A program made the position numbers and the translations under genes. Of a stretch of DNA of 64,000 bases, positions 27,892 through 35,986 are shown piece by piece. Source of the stretch: Planctomycetota bacterium. Lineage in GTDB: Bacteria; Planctomycetota; Planctomycetia; Planctomycetales; Planctomycetaceae. The notes beneath the pieces are model-generated. The model did not search any database, had not been told where the DNA came from, and saw only the letters and a program-made list of their open reading frames with translations. Location: positions 118,279 to 182,278 of the forward strand of contig QQVO01000018.1 of NCBI GenBank assembly GCA_003388505.1, read 5' to 3'. Numbering within the stretch: position 1 is the stretch's first letter; each line of letters starts with the position of its first letter.

Positions 27892-29133
27892 CTACTGTGA
27901 TTCAACGCTGGTTCCTTGCTTCAAAATGTTCCTTGCCGCGTTCACGTCTGCATTGTCGGCAAATCCACACGCTTCGCAACAGAACGACGACTGACTGCGA
28001 CGGTTCGCCGCGCTGACGTGCCCGCACTGCGAACAGGTTTGCGACGTGTAGGCTGGATCGACCGCGATCACCATCGCCCCCGTTGCAGCCGATTTGTAAT
28101 CCAGCATCCACCGAAATTCGCCGATCGCGACGTTCAGCATCTCGCGATTCAGTCCAGCCTTCGCACGGACGTTCGTTCCGGGATTCTCCGCGTCACCCTT
28201 CGCCGACTTCGTCATGTTTTTCAGCGTTAAGTCTTCAACGCAGATCGTTGAGTAATTGTCGACGATCTGCCTGCTGAACAGGTGCAGGTAGTGCTGCCTG
28301 ATGCGTGCCTGTTTCAGCTTCAGTTTCGCAATCCGCTTCTGCGCCTTTTGAAATCGATTCGACTTCGGCAACAGTTTTCCGTCTTCGTTTCGCAGCGCCT
28401 TCGCTTCGTGTCCCTTTTTCGGCTTGCCCGCCCATCGGCGGCTGGCAACACGCTGCGCACGTTTGATCTTCCGTTCCAGTTCCTGCATTCGCTCGCGGGG
28501 CAGGTGTAGCACCGTCCCGTCTGACAGCGTGAAATTCTTCGTGACACCGGCGTCGATGCCGACAGGCGCGCCTGCGTGTTCCACTGGATCGTCGACATCG
28601 AATTCACACTGAACCGACAGATACCATCCGTCCGCCCGTTGACGGATCGATCCGCCAAGAATCTTCGCGTCGGGAAATCGGAAGTCTTCTCGGCAGCGCA
28701 CCCAGCCGCACTTCCCAATGAACACGCGCCCGTCACCAAAACGAAGCTGCTGATTGTGGACGTAGAATCGTTCATTCACACCGTGCTTCGCGCGACGCGG
28801 TCTTCCCCATTGCGTGTCCGCCCGCTGCATCGCTTTGAACCACATCTGATACGCGTCGTCAGCGTTGCGGATGGCACGGGCTGGAATGTGAGCGGAGACT
28901 TCCCGCACCCACGGACAGACACCATCCTTGATGCTGTTGAAATACTTGTCCAGTTTCATCCAACCGGGACGTCGCGGGCGTCCGGGCGTTTTCTCATACA
29001 GCGTCCGCCATGCTTCCCACTGATTCAGCGCCCAGTTGAAGACGAACCGGCGCACACCGCAGGCGCGGCGAAAGTAGGATTCCTGTTCCCGGTTCGGCTT
29101 CAGCCGGATGACATGCGCTCGCTTGATCTGCAT
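27892..29133 (-). CDS. TnpB / compact Cas12-like RuvC nuclease beside CRISPR array (type V-U-like candidate)
   Basis: A 413-aa protein of the IS605 OrfB/TnpB and Cas12 superfamily. The N-terminus (RFVFNWALNQWEAW) is the usual helical region. RuvC catalytic residues are all present: Asp194 (VGIDAGVTKN), Glu300 (TICVEDLTLKNM) and Asp396 (NADVNAARNI). A zinc ribbon (CSQC 367-370, CEAC 386-389) sits between RuvC-II and RuvC-III. A basic helical stretch lies at ~215-285. The length fits TnpB and the small Cas12 effectors. No TnpA is nearby. The gene is codirectional with, and 133 bp upstream of, the array. It may be the array's RNA-guided effector, or an ordinary TnpB using its own guide RNA. It diverges from the T5orf172 gene. 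Confidence 0.85.
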   Translation of the reverse strand: MQIKRAHVIRLKPNREQESYFRRACGVRRFVFNWALNQWEAWRTLYEKTPGRPRRPGWMKLDKYFNSIKDGVCPWVREVSAHIPARAIRNADDAYQMWFKAMQRADTQWGRPRRAKHGVNERFYVHNQQLRFGDGRVFIGKCGWVRCREDFRFPDAKILGGSIRQRADGWYLSVQCEFDVDDPVEHAGAPVGIDAGVTKNFTLSDGTVLHLPRERMQELERKIKRAQRVASRRWAGKPKKGHEAKALRNEDGKLLPKSNRFQKAQKRIAKLKLKQARIRQHYLHLFSRQIVDNYSTICVEDLTLKNMTKSAKGDAENPGTNVRAKAGLNREMLNVAIGEFRWMLDYKSAATGAMVIAVDPAYTSQTCSQCGHVSAANRRSQSSFCCEACGFADNADVNAARNILKQGTSVESQ

Positions 29134-29254
29134 CAGTCCCGCCCCGTCGTGCTAACGTCCAACATGACGTCACGCTGGCGGTGAAGCAAGGGAACGCGCG
29201 ATTGATACGACACCGTAGGCGTCGGTATCATTTGAGTTGGAAGGGGGGCAGGTC

Positions 29255-29983
29255 ATGGAATTGCTTGTAGTTCTCGCTACGATCGCTGTTGGTGCCTACT
29301 TGGAATACAGAAGACAGTACCCACGTCGTAGATCACGCGTCGTTGGCGCAACTGAAACGAAGAAACGCGTTGTCGACAGCCCTCCGTTGCCACCCGAATC
29401 GCTAACCAGCGCCGCCACAGTGCCGCACAACGGACTGACGCCGAGCGACTGGGGTAGAGCGCCCAGCAAGCAAAAACGTCGATCTAAGAAGCGTCGCCGA
29501 AAGAGTAAGCGGCGTCAGCTTGAAGAACGACTTCGGATTGAGCGCGAAAGAAAAGCTGACCAAGAAAACTATTCGCAGCGGAAACGCGGGAAGCAACAGT
29601 GGGCGGAAAGGCTAAAGGAACAGGGAAGATGGTGGGACTATTCGGTTACGCCGCAGGTGGCTGAATCCAGTCAGCCACCAGTCTACGCCACGGCCATCGT
29701 CTACGTGATGACCAACGAATCGATGCCCGGCGTCGTCAAAATCGGACGCACGACAGGCAGCGCTTCAGCCCGTGCGGATTCCCTTAGATCGACCGGCGTT
29801 CCCAGTCCGTTTCATGTTCACTACGCGGCTTACGTGAACAACGCCCCGCGCGTCGAGAAGATGATGCACGACAAGTTCAACCGGCATCGGGTCGATGATT
29901 CTCGCGAGTTCTTCCGTATCAACGCCGACACTGTCAGCGAAGCGCTTCGAAGCCATGCGACGGGCGACGCAACGAATAGCTGA
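29255..29983 (+). CDS. T5orf172 (GIY-YIG-like) domain protein with N-terminal membrane segment
   Basis: A 242-aa protein. ATG 29255 follows AAGGGGGG; a TTG at 29237 is less likely. A membrane segment (LLVVLATIAVGAYL) opens it. A very basic middle follows (KQKRRSKKRRRKSKRR, ~75-115). The C-terminal ~95 residues form a T5orf172/MUG113 domain, related to GIY-YIG nucleases: IVYVMTNESMPGVVKIGRT, then SLRSTGVPSPFHVHYAAY, EKMMHDKFNRHRVDDSREFF. GC is lower than in neighbours outside the island, consistent with transfer. Its role is unknown; a link to the CRISPR-like locus is only positional. Confidence 0.75.
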   Translation: MELLVVLATIAVGAYLEYRRQYPRRRSRVVGATETKKRVVDSPPLPPESLTSAATVPHNGLTPSDWGRAPSKQKRRSKKRRRKSKRRQLEERLRIERERKADQENYSQRKRGKQQWAERLKEQGRWWDYSVTPQVAESSQPPVYATAIVYVMTNESMPGVVKIGRTTGSASARADSLRSTGVPSPFHVHYAAYVNNAPRVEKMMHDKFNRHRVDDSREFFRINADTVSEALRSHATGDATNS

Positions 29984-30038
29984 ACCGCGCCGCGTCAGCA
30001 CTGATACGCCTTCACGCCGATCGGGACCACATGCCCGA

Positions 30039-30278
30039 CATCATCGATGGGCGATTGAACTCCGAATACCACGATTCCACCTTCAGCGGTTGATGCGTCA
30101 CCGGTCGCTGGAAACGACGGGGAAGTTCTACAGCAAGTCGGAAGATCAACAGGTTGCCGATCGCATTTGGGAGAGATTCGGCGGCAATTCCGCAGGTCAG
30201 TTCACTGACAATTCCACGGACAATCGCCCTGAACTGCGAATTGTCATTGAAGATGGAAAGCCAGAAGTCGTTTCCTGA
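30039..30278 (+). pseudogene. Tyrosine recombinase (integrase) C-terminal remnant
   Basis: About 80 residues match the end of phage-type integrases: LQRLMRHRSLETTGKFYSK, with the H-x-S-x-x-T-T box and catalytic Tyr, then ADRIWERFGG. The conserved Arg-H-x-x-R part and everything upstream are missing. The gene ends 16 bp before the tRNA, the usual place for an island integrase. It is most likely dead. Confidence 0.75.
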
Positions 30279-30294
30279 ATTGAAGTTATCTTAA

Positions 30295-30368
30295 CACCCC
30301 CGGCAGGATTCGAACCTGCGACCTTCGGTTTAGGAAACCGACGCTCTATCCGACTGAGCTACGGGGGC
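30295..30368 (-). tRNA. tRNA-Arg (anticodon CCT)
   Basis: 74 nt without encoded CCA. Acceptor GCCCCCG pairs with CGGGGGT, with one G-U pair. D-arm GCTCAGTCGGATAGAGC, anticodon loop TTTCCTAAA, T-arm GCAGGTTCGAATCCTGC. Its 3' 45 nt form the island attachment site. Confidence 0.95.
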
Positions 30369-30635
30369 CTCCGGAGGACAGGATCGCGAACGCTGCTCTC
30401 GCCGTGACGCAGACACGTCCCGCTGCCGCCGCGTTCGCCTCAACCTCTTCCCGGTCGCGGACGAGTTTAACAACCCCGCATTCCGCCGGAAACGCTTCGA
30501 CCGCCGTCGATCGCGCCGGCCCGTCGACCAGTTGCGTTCCAGTCCATAGAGACGTTCCAGCCTGTTCGCTCCCAACGACCGTCTTTGAGAATACTCCAGC
30601 CACTCCCAGCGATCGCGCCCCAACATCCGTCACCT

Positions 30636-32096
30636 TCAACGAAGCAACCCACCCCGCGCCGCATCGAAACTCAAACCGTCCAGCATCTCGCCGATCATCC
30701 CCATCGTCGGCCGTGCTTCGGGCGCATCAGCCAGCATCCGGCTCATCAGGTCGCGAAACGCTTCGGGACAGTGCTCGATCGCCGCCGACCGCACCGCCCC
30801 CGACCGAATCTGTTCCATCACCTCGACAATCTTCGTCCCCTGCACAGCCGATCTCCCCGTCAGCAGTTCGAACAACACCAGTCCGAACGCAAACACGTCC
30901 GACGCGGTCGTCGCCGGCAGACCCCGCGTCTGCTCGGGAGACATATAGGCCGGCGTCCCGCTGATCGAACCGCCCCGGTCAGCCTCCCCGCTTTCATCCG
31001 ACGACACGATGACAGTCACGTCCACTCCGCTCTCGTCCGCCGCAGTCACGGGAACGTCGTCTCGTCCCGCCGGCCGGCTCGAACCGCTTCGCCGCGCCAG
31101 ACCGAAGTCGAGCAGCTTCGCCTCCCCCTGCGCGGTGATCATCACGTTCGCGGGCTTCAGGTCGCCGTGCACCACGCCCGCTTTATGCGCTTCCGCCAGC
31201 CCGGCCGCCACACCCGTGGCAATGCTCTTCAAGTCATCCGGATTGAACCGGCCGGCGTCCATCTCCGAAAGCGGCGAACCGTCGATGTATTCCATCACGA
31301 TCACCGGCACGGCGTCGATCGTCTCGACGGAAAACATCGTGCAGATATTCGGATGCTGGAGTTTCGCGGCCGCCCGCGCCTCAGTCAAAACCGCTTCCCG
31401 CGCCGCCTCCGCCTTCCGCCCGATCACCTTGATGGCGACCCGACGATCCAGAATGAGATCGTCCGCGGCGAAAACAGTGCTGAACGCGCCGCCCCCGAGT
31501 CGCTCAACAATCCGGTAATGTCCCAGCACCCGCCCCGCTCGCAGTTGAGACTCCGCGTCGATCGTTCCATCCGCCGACGTCCAACTCGCGCGGCACAACC
31601 CGCCCGACTGCAAAGCGTCCAGCACGCGCAGCGTCTCCTCCGTGCTCCGCCCCACGCTCGAACTGTGCACCACCCCGTACTGCAGCACGCCCGCCGGGTC
31701 AATCAGAAACAGCCCCCGGCCTGAACACTGCAGATCGTCCAGCCACACCCCGTACCTCCGGCTGACGTCTCCTCCCTCATCCGCACCCAGCGGAAACTGC
31801 AGCGGTCCGATGCCTCCCTCTTCGACCGCCGCTTCGAACCAGCGGAGATGGTCCTCGATGCTGTCGACGCTCAACCCGAGAATCCGGCATCCCCGCGACC
31901 GGAACGCCTCCACCTGGGCGCTGAAGGCGGTCAATTCCGTCGGACAGACGAACGAGAAGTCCCGCGGATAAAACACCAGCAGCAACCACTCGCCGGCAAA
32001 AGACGACAGAGACAACCGCGCAGCTTCCCTCGACCCGTACGACACCGCCGGAACCTCAAACCCCGGCGCCGCCTTTCCAATCAGAGTCTCTGCCAT
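30636..32096 (-). CDS. Peroxiredoxin-Ser/Thr protein kinase fusion
   Basis: A 486-aa soluble protein from ATG 32096; the upstream in-frame ATG has no better site. Residues 1-172 are a typical 2-Cys peroxiredoxin (AhpC/TSA): peroxidatic Cys51 in FYPRDFSFVCPTELTAF, and a C-terminal Cys168 (GGLCRASW) where the resolving Cys normally sits. Residues ~190-475 form a Hanks-type kinase: RLGGGAFSTVF, VAIKVIG, HGDLKPANVM (HGD in place of HRD), LLDFGLAR, GTPAYMSPEQ, DVFAFGLVLFELLTG. No membrane segment is present, unlike most planctomycete kinases. A kinase whose activity responds to peroxide is inferred from the fusion. It is probably monocistronic. Confidence 0.92.
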   Translation of the reverse strand: MAETLIGKAAPGFEVPAVSYGSREAARLSLSSFAGEWLLLVFYPRDFSFVCPTELTAFSAQVEAFRSRGCRILGLSVDSIEDHLRWFEAAVEEGGIGPLQFPLGADEGGDVSRRYGVWLDDLQCSGRGLFLIDPAGVLQYGVVHSSSVGRSTEETLRVLDALQSGGLCRASWTSADGTIDAESQLRAGRVLGHYRIVERLGGGAFSTVFAADDLILDRRVAIKVIGRKAEAAREAVLTEARAAAKLQHPNICTMFSVETIDAVPVIVMEYIDGSPLSEMDAGRFNPDDLKSIATGVAAGLAEAHKAGVVHGDLKPANVMITAQGEAKLLDFGLARRSGSSRPAGRDDVPVTAADESGVDVTVIVSSDESGEADRGGSISGTPAYMSPEQTRGLPATTASDVFAFGLVLFELLTGRSAVQGTKIVEVMEQIRSGAVRSAAIEHCPEAFRDLMSRMLADAPEARPTMGMIGEMLDGLSFDAARGGLLR

Positions 32097-32335
32097 AGCA
32101 CTTCGCTGAATACTGGCGGACTGTCCCACCGGGTCGCAGTGAACCGACAACTGGGGCGCCCCAAGCGCCGTTCAAACATCCGCCGCGTCATCGCACCTGC
32201 TCCCGTTCGACGCCACGTGTTCGTATTTCGTAGCAGGACAAGCGCGTAGGTGCGGGGCCAGAGAAAGGGCGCTGCGGCAGCAATCGCGTTGAGCACGACA
32301 GCCATCGACTCTAGACCCTCGCCCCTGAACCCTCT

Positions 32336-33370
32336 CTACCTCTGATAAATCGGCAGATACCCCTTATCAAGCTGCAGGATGATCGCACAGATCGACGTGA
32401 CGTACACCGGGCCGACGTGTCCTTCGTTCCACGAACCGTTGGCCGACTGGGTCCGCAACAACTGTTTGCTGACCTCCGAGAAATATTTCTCCCAGTCCTC
32501 CTCGTGCCGGTACATCACCTGGGCGTAGTACAGGTGCATGTAGTGCCAGTGCCCGAAGTTCTGCGACTGGTTGAGTCCGTTCCCCGGCCAGATGTTCTTG
32601 CGGCAGAAGTCGAGCATCAACTCCACGTCTTCCGAGTCGCCATACTCACCTGCGCTGTACATTGAGGCCACCGCCGCCGCCGTAATCGGAGGACGGGCGC
32701 CACCGCCGCGGATGCTGTACTGCACCCCGCCGTCTTCCGTCATGCAGTCGCTGATGTACTTCTTCGCGCTTTCGATCACTTCGTTCGGGACCACGATCCC
32801 CGCGTTCCGGCAGGCGCGCAAACCTTGCACCTGGGTCACGCAGGTCGAGCCTTCGTCAAAGTCGTTGCCGTCCTTCGCAGAGACGTAACCCCAGCCGCCG
32901 CGCGACGTCTGGGCCTGAATGCTGAACGTCACCGCCTTCTGCAGCACGTCCCGCAGCTTCTCCCGCCGCAGGGCGTCTTCCTCTTCGCCGAACACCTGCG
33001 AGAGGAACACCATCGAAAACCCGTGACCGTATGTGTAGTGATAGTCGTCCGGGTAACCGATCAGCCCGTTCGGCTTCGCCACGTCGAGCAGGTAGTCGAC
33101 CGCGCTGGCGATCTCATCGGCGTATCGGCCGCGCGTCGTCGTCGAGCCTTCCGTCAGCATGGCGATGCCCGCCAGCGCCGTCATCGCCACCCGGTATTGA
33201 CCGCCGTTCGCTTCCCAGAATCCCTGCCGCCGCTGTTCACGCGCCAGAAAATCCAGCGCCTTCCCGGCCGCCTCATCGACTTTCGGATCGCGATTCGCCG
33301 CCGACGCCGCGGCCGGAACAACCAGACCGATCGCCAGCATCAGGACCAGGGACCGTTGTAACTGCTTCAT
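32336..33370 (-). CDS. Prenyltransferase/squalene-oxidase repeat protein, exported
   Basis: A 344-aa protein with a signal peptide (LVLMLAIGLVVPAAASA). Alpha-alpha toroid repeats of the terpenoid-cyclase type follow: ALDFLAREQRRQGFWE, AVTFSIQAQTSRGGWGYV, LLRTQSANGSWNEG. The catalytic DxDD motif of true cyclases is not seen, so it is not a squalene-hopene cyclase. Such exported toroid proteins are common in planctomycetes and their role is unknown. Confidence 0.82.
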   Translation of the reverse strand: MKQLQRSLVLMLAIGLVVPAAASAANRDPKVDEAAGKALDFLAREQRRQGFWEANGGQYRVAMTALAGIAMLTEGSTTTRGRYADEIASAVDYLLDVAKPNGLIGYPDDYHYTYGHGFSMVFLSQVFGEEEDALRREKLRDVLQKAVTFSIQAQTSRGGWGYVSAKDGNDFDEGSTCVTQVQGLRACRNAGIVVPNEVIESAKKYISDCMTEDGGVQYSIRGGGARPPITAAAVASMYSAGEYGDSEDVELMLDFCRKNIWPGNGLNQSQNFGHWHYMHLYYAQVMYRHEEDWEKYFSEVSKQLLRTQSANGSWNEGHVGPVYVTSICAIILQLDKGYLPIYQR

Positions 33371-33912
33371 CCGCAGCCTTTCTCTCGAATCGCTTCCCGC
33401 ACCCTGCGACCGCTCATCGGCCGCACTCGGATCGGAAGGGTCTGATCAGTTCGCATTGTAGCGTACGCCGCACCGTTCCACCCGACAAGATGGTTTATAC
33501 GCATGGCGCAAACTGGGCGATTTGAATCGGCCGCCGCCCGTCGATCCGCCCGCGTCGCTCCACCGCGCTCAGGCATAACCCCTGTAATGACTTGCGGCGC
33601 GACGCGGCCGGCGCGCCCCGGCCGCGCAGAGCGCAGATGTTAAACCTTGCCGGTTCTGCTGCATTGTCGCGCAGCCGTCACATGCCAAATGCGCGGTCCG
33701 GAAGCTTTTTCTTAAAGTCTCCAGCTCCCCGGCGCTATGCTAGTTGGGTAGATCACATGATTGGATTTGGATTCGTTGATGTCAGCCGATTGTGGGGTGT
33801 TTTGGTTTGAACCGCCGCGCCGTCCGTGACAGCATGATGGATCGGACGGGAGGTGGGGACAATTCCGACAGTTCCAGATGCACCTGCTGAGAGTCACGAA
33901 GGAGAAACACCC
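33371..33912. other. 542-bp interval before the Cys-rich surface protein
   Basis: No gene seen. TTAAAG and TATGCT spaced 18 bp (about 33713-33742) may be a weak promoter for the gene at 33913, giving a ~170-nt leader. GC-rich palindromes occur near 33595-33640. Confidence 0.35.
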
Positions 33913-35361
33913 ATGAAACACGTTTTGCATGTCGCACTCGCAGCGCTCGCCGTGTTGGCGACGGCGTCTTCGAGTCCGGCCGGTTGGGGCTGCGGCGCCG
34001 CCGGTTACAACTGTTGTCCTGTCTCCTGCTGCCAGCCGACCTCATGCTACACCTCGTGCAAGGTCGAACGTGAGACCTGTTACCGCACCGTCTACGACAC
34101 CGTCTACGAACCCGAGCAGGTCAACTGCTCACGCACCGTCTACGACACCGTCTACGAGGACGTCGAGCAGACCTGTTACCGCACCGTCGTCGAAACGGCC
34201 GAACGCGAAGTCGAGTACCAGGTCCAGCGGCAGGTCGTCGAATGCGGCTACCGCGAACACGAGTACACCGTCCAGAAACCGGTCTGGGAAACGGCCTACC
34301 GCGAATGTTCCTATCAGGTCTGCCGGCCCGTCTGGCAGACGTGCGAGAAAGAGGTTCGCCGCACCGTCTACCGTCCCGTCACGGAAACCATCGAACGCGA
34401 ATGCCGCCGCACCGCCATGCGGCGCGTCGTCGAGACCGTCAACCAGGAGCGCTGCTACACGGTCATGCGCCCGGTCACGACCTATCGCACCGTCCGCAAG
34501 TTGACCGGACAGTGGGTCACCAAGACGCAGTACCACCCCGGCCCCGTCGTCCCCCGCCTCGTGTGCGATCCGTGCGGGCGGCCCCGGTGGTGCATGACCC
34601 AATGCCCCGGCTACACCACCTGCTGCCGGGTCTGGTGTCCGAAGGTCGTCGATTGCCAGGTGCCCTGCACAACTTACTGCCCGCAGGTCGTCCGTGAGAA
34701 CTGCCCGGTGCAGGTCTGCCGCATTGTGCCCGAGTGCGTCGTCGAGAAAGTCCCGGTCCAGGTTTGCCGCATCGTTCCCGAATGCATTGTGGAAAAAGTC
34801 CCGGTCCGGACCTGTCACTGGGTGAACGAGACCAAGACCCGGCAGATTCCGTATCGCACCTGCCGCATGGAGTGCGAAACCCGCACCTGCCGCATCCCGG
34901 TCCGCACCTGCAAGACGGTCTGCGAAACCCGCACCTGCAAGGTTCCCTACTGCGTCACGCGGCAGGTTCCTTACACCGTCTGCCATAAAGTGGCCCGCTG
35001 CGTCGCTCGCGAGGAACCGTACTGCTACACCCGCATGGTCGCGAAGTGCGTGCCGCGTCAGGTCGCCTATGAAGTCTGTCGTCTGGTGCCCGTCGAAGTC
35101 TGCTGCCCGACCGGCTGTGAAAGCGGTTGCAGTTCCTGCAATCTGAGCACGCCAAGCGACATCCCCGCCGACGACTACGAAACCGCCAGGCCGCAGGCGC
35201 TCCCCGAGGAGGCCCTGCCCGCGGAAGAGCCGGTTGAATCCCGCAAACCGCCCATGCCCTTGGAGGTCGAAGAGTCCGATCTGCCGGACACTGACGCGGC
35301 GACCGAACCGGAACAATCCGGCCCGGCAATCAATCCGCTCCCCAACGGCCCCTCCGCCTGA
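33913..35361 (+). CDS. Cys-rich repetitive surface protein (YTV-type, planctomycete)
   Basis: A 482-aa protein; ATG 33913 follows GAAGGAGAA. The signal peptide is VALAALAVLATASS. The body is made of short repeats spaced about 20-24 residues, first YRTVYDTVYEP / YEDVEQTCYRTV types, then VPVQVCRIVPECVVEKVPV and TCRMECETRTC types. It has dozens of Cys, usually in pairs across repeats. The ~60-residue tail is acidic, Pro-rich and free of Cys. The composition matches the Cys-rich YTV proteins reported in planctomycete cell walls, where disulfides crosslink the sheath. A strong terminator follows. Confidence 0.75.
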   Translation: MKHVLHVALAALAVLATASSSPAGWGCGAAGYNCCPVSCCQPTSCYTSCKVERETCYRTVYDTVYEPEQVNCSRTVYDTVYEDVEQTCYRTVVETAEREVEYQVQRQVVECGYREHEYTVQKPVWETAYRECSYQVCRPVWQTCEKEVRRTVYRPVTETIERECRRTAMRRVVETVNQERCYTVMRPVTTYRTVRKLTGQWVTKTQYHPGPVVPRLVCDPCGRPRWCMTQCPGYTTCCRVWCPKVVDCQVPCTTYCPQVVRENCPVQVCRIVPECVVEKVPVQVCRIVPECIVEKVPVRTCHWVNETKTRQIPYRTCRMECETRTCRIPVRTCKTVCETRTCKVPYCVTRQVPYTVCHKVARCVAREEPYCYTRMVAKCVPRQVAYEVCRLVPVEVCCPTGCESGCSSCNLSTPSDIPADDYETARPQALPEEALPAEEPVESRKPPMPLEVEESDLPDTDAATEPEQSGPAINPLPNGPSA

Positions 35362-35391
35362 GACTCAGGCGAAATATTTTCGTCCGATCTA

Positions 35392-35432
35392 AAAACGGGA
35401 CGAACGACCCCCAAGGTCGTTCGTCCCGTTTT
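35392..35432. terminator. Strong bidirectional terminator
   Basis: An 18-bp perfect stem, AAAACGGGACGAACGACC (35392-35409) against 35415-35432, with A and T runs on its two sides. It lies 30 bp after the Cys-rich gene's stop. Confidence 0.88.
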
Positions 35433-35465
35433 CCTTCCGCCCCCCAGTAGGACAGGTTTCCAACC

Positions 35466-35748
35466 CGGTCAGTTACGCACAACTTGTCTCGGGCTGGACC
35501 CGAGGAACCAAGACCAAGGGATTCTCGAATAGGACACGGATTTCCACGGATTTGGCGGATCAGCACAGATTGGGGCATATTCCTCAAAAAGGCGGCAGCG
35601 CCGAGACTCCATAGATCCAGGCGTGAATACTCTGCTCTCCACAGAAAGTAATCAGCGAAGATCGGTCCAATCCGTGGTCATCCGTGTTCCATTCGAATCT
35701 CTCGGAGAGTCACTCGAACGGGGTTCGAGAGATGTGTGTAAACGACAG
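35466..35748 (+). mobile_element. MITE-like element, copy 3 (283 bp)
   Basis: The ends are CGGTCAGTTACGCACAAC (35466) and TGTGTGTAAACGACAG (ending 35748). It aligns with copies 1 and 2 over its length. The flanks again carry similar palindromic text on both sides (GACAGGTTTCCAACC left, GACAGGTTTCGAACC right). Confidence 0.75.
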
Positions 35749-35986
35749 GTTTCGAACCTGTCCATTCCGCCTAAGAATTCCAACAACACTCGCAACACCG
35801 TCACCTGCTCTGTTCATTCACTCCTCCTGGCGTCGTAGCGCCTTCGCGTGACCCTCACCAATCCACAACGTTTCAACCCACCAGCGCCCCGTGCTAAACT
35901 CATCCTGAGTGAACCAATCAAGACCCCCCCGGCTGCGCCGCGGGCCCTCGTTCCCATCGCTCACGGAGACAAACAGGATCCCCTGC

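Noticed and set aside
27892..29133. Plain IS200/IS605 insertion sequence
   Set aside because: No TnpA gene and no recognisable left/right hairpin ends were found around it, and a CRISPR array directly follows. An isolated TnpB is still not excluded, so the CRISPR link is reported as inference.
33592..33810. Small protein in the 542-bp gap before the Cys-rich gene
   Set aside because: No ribosome site and no protein-like composition; the segment is more likely the promoter and leader.
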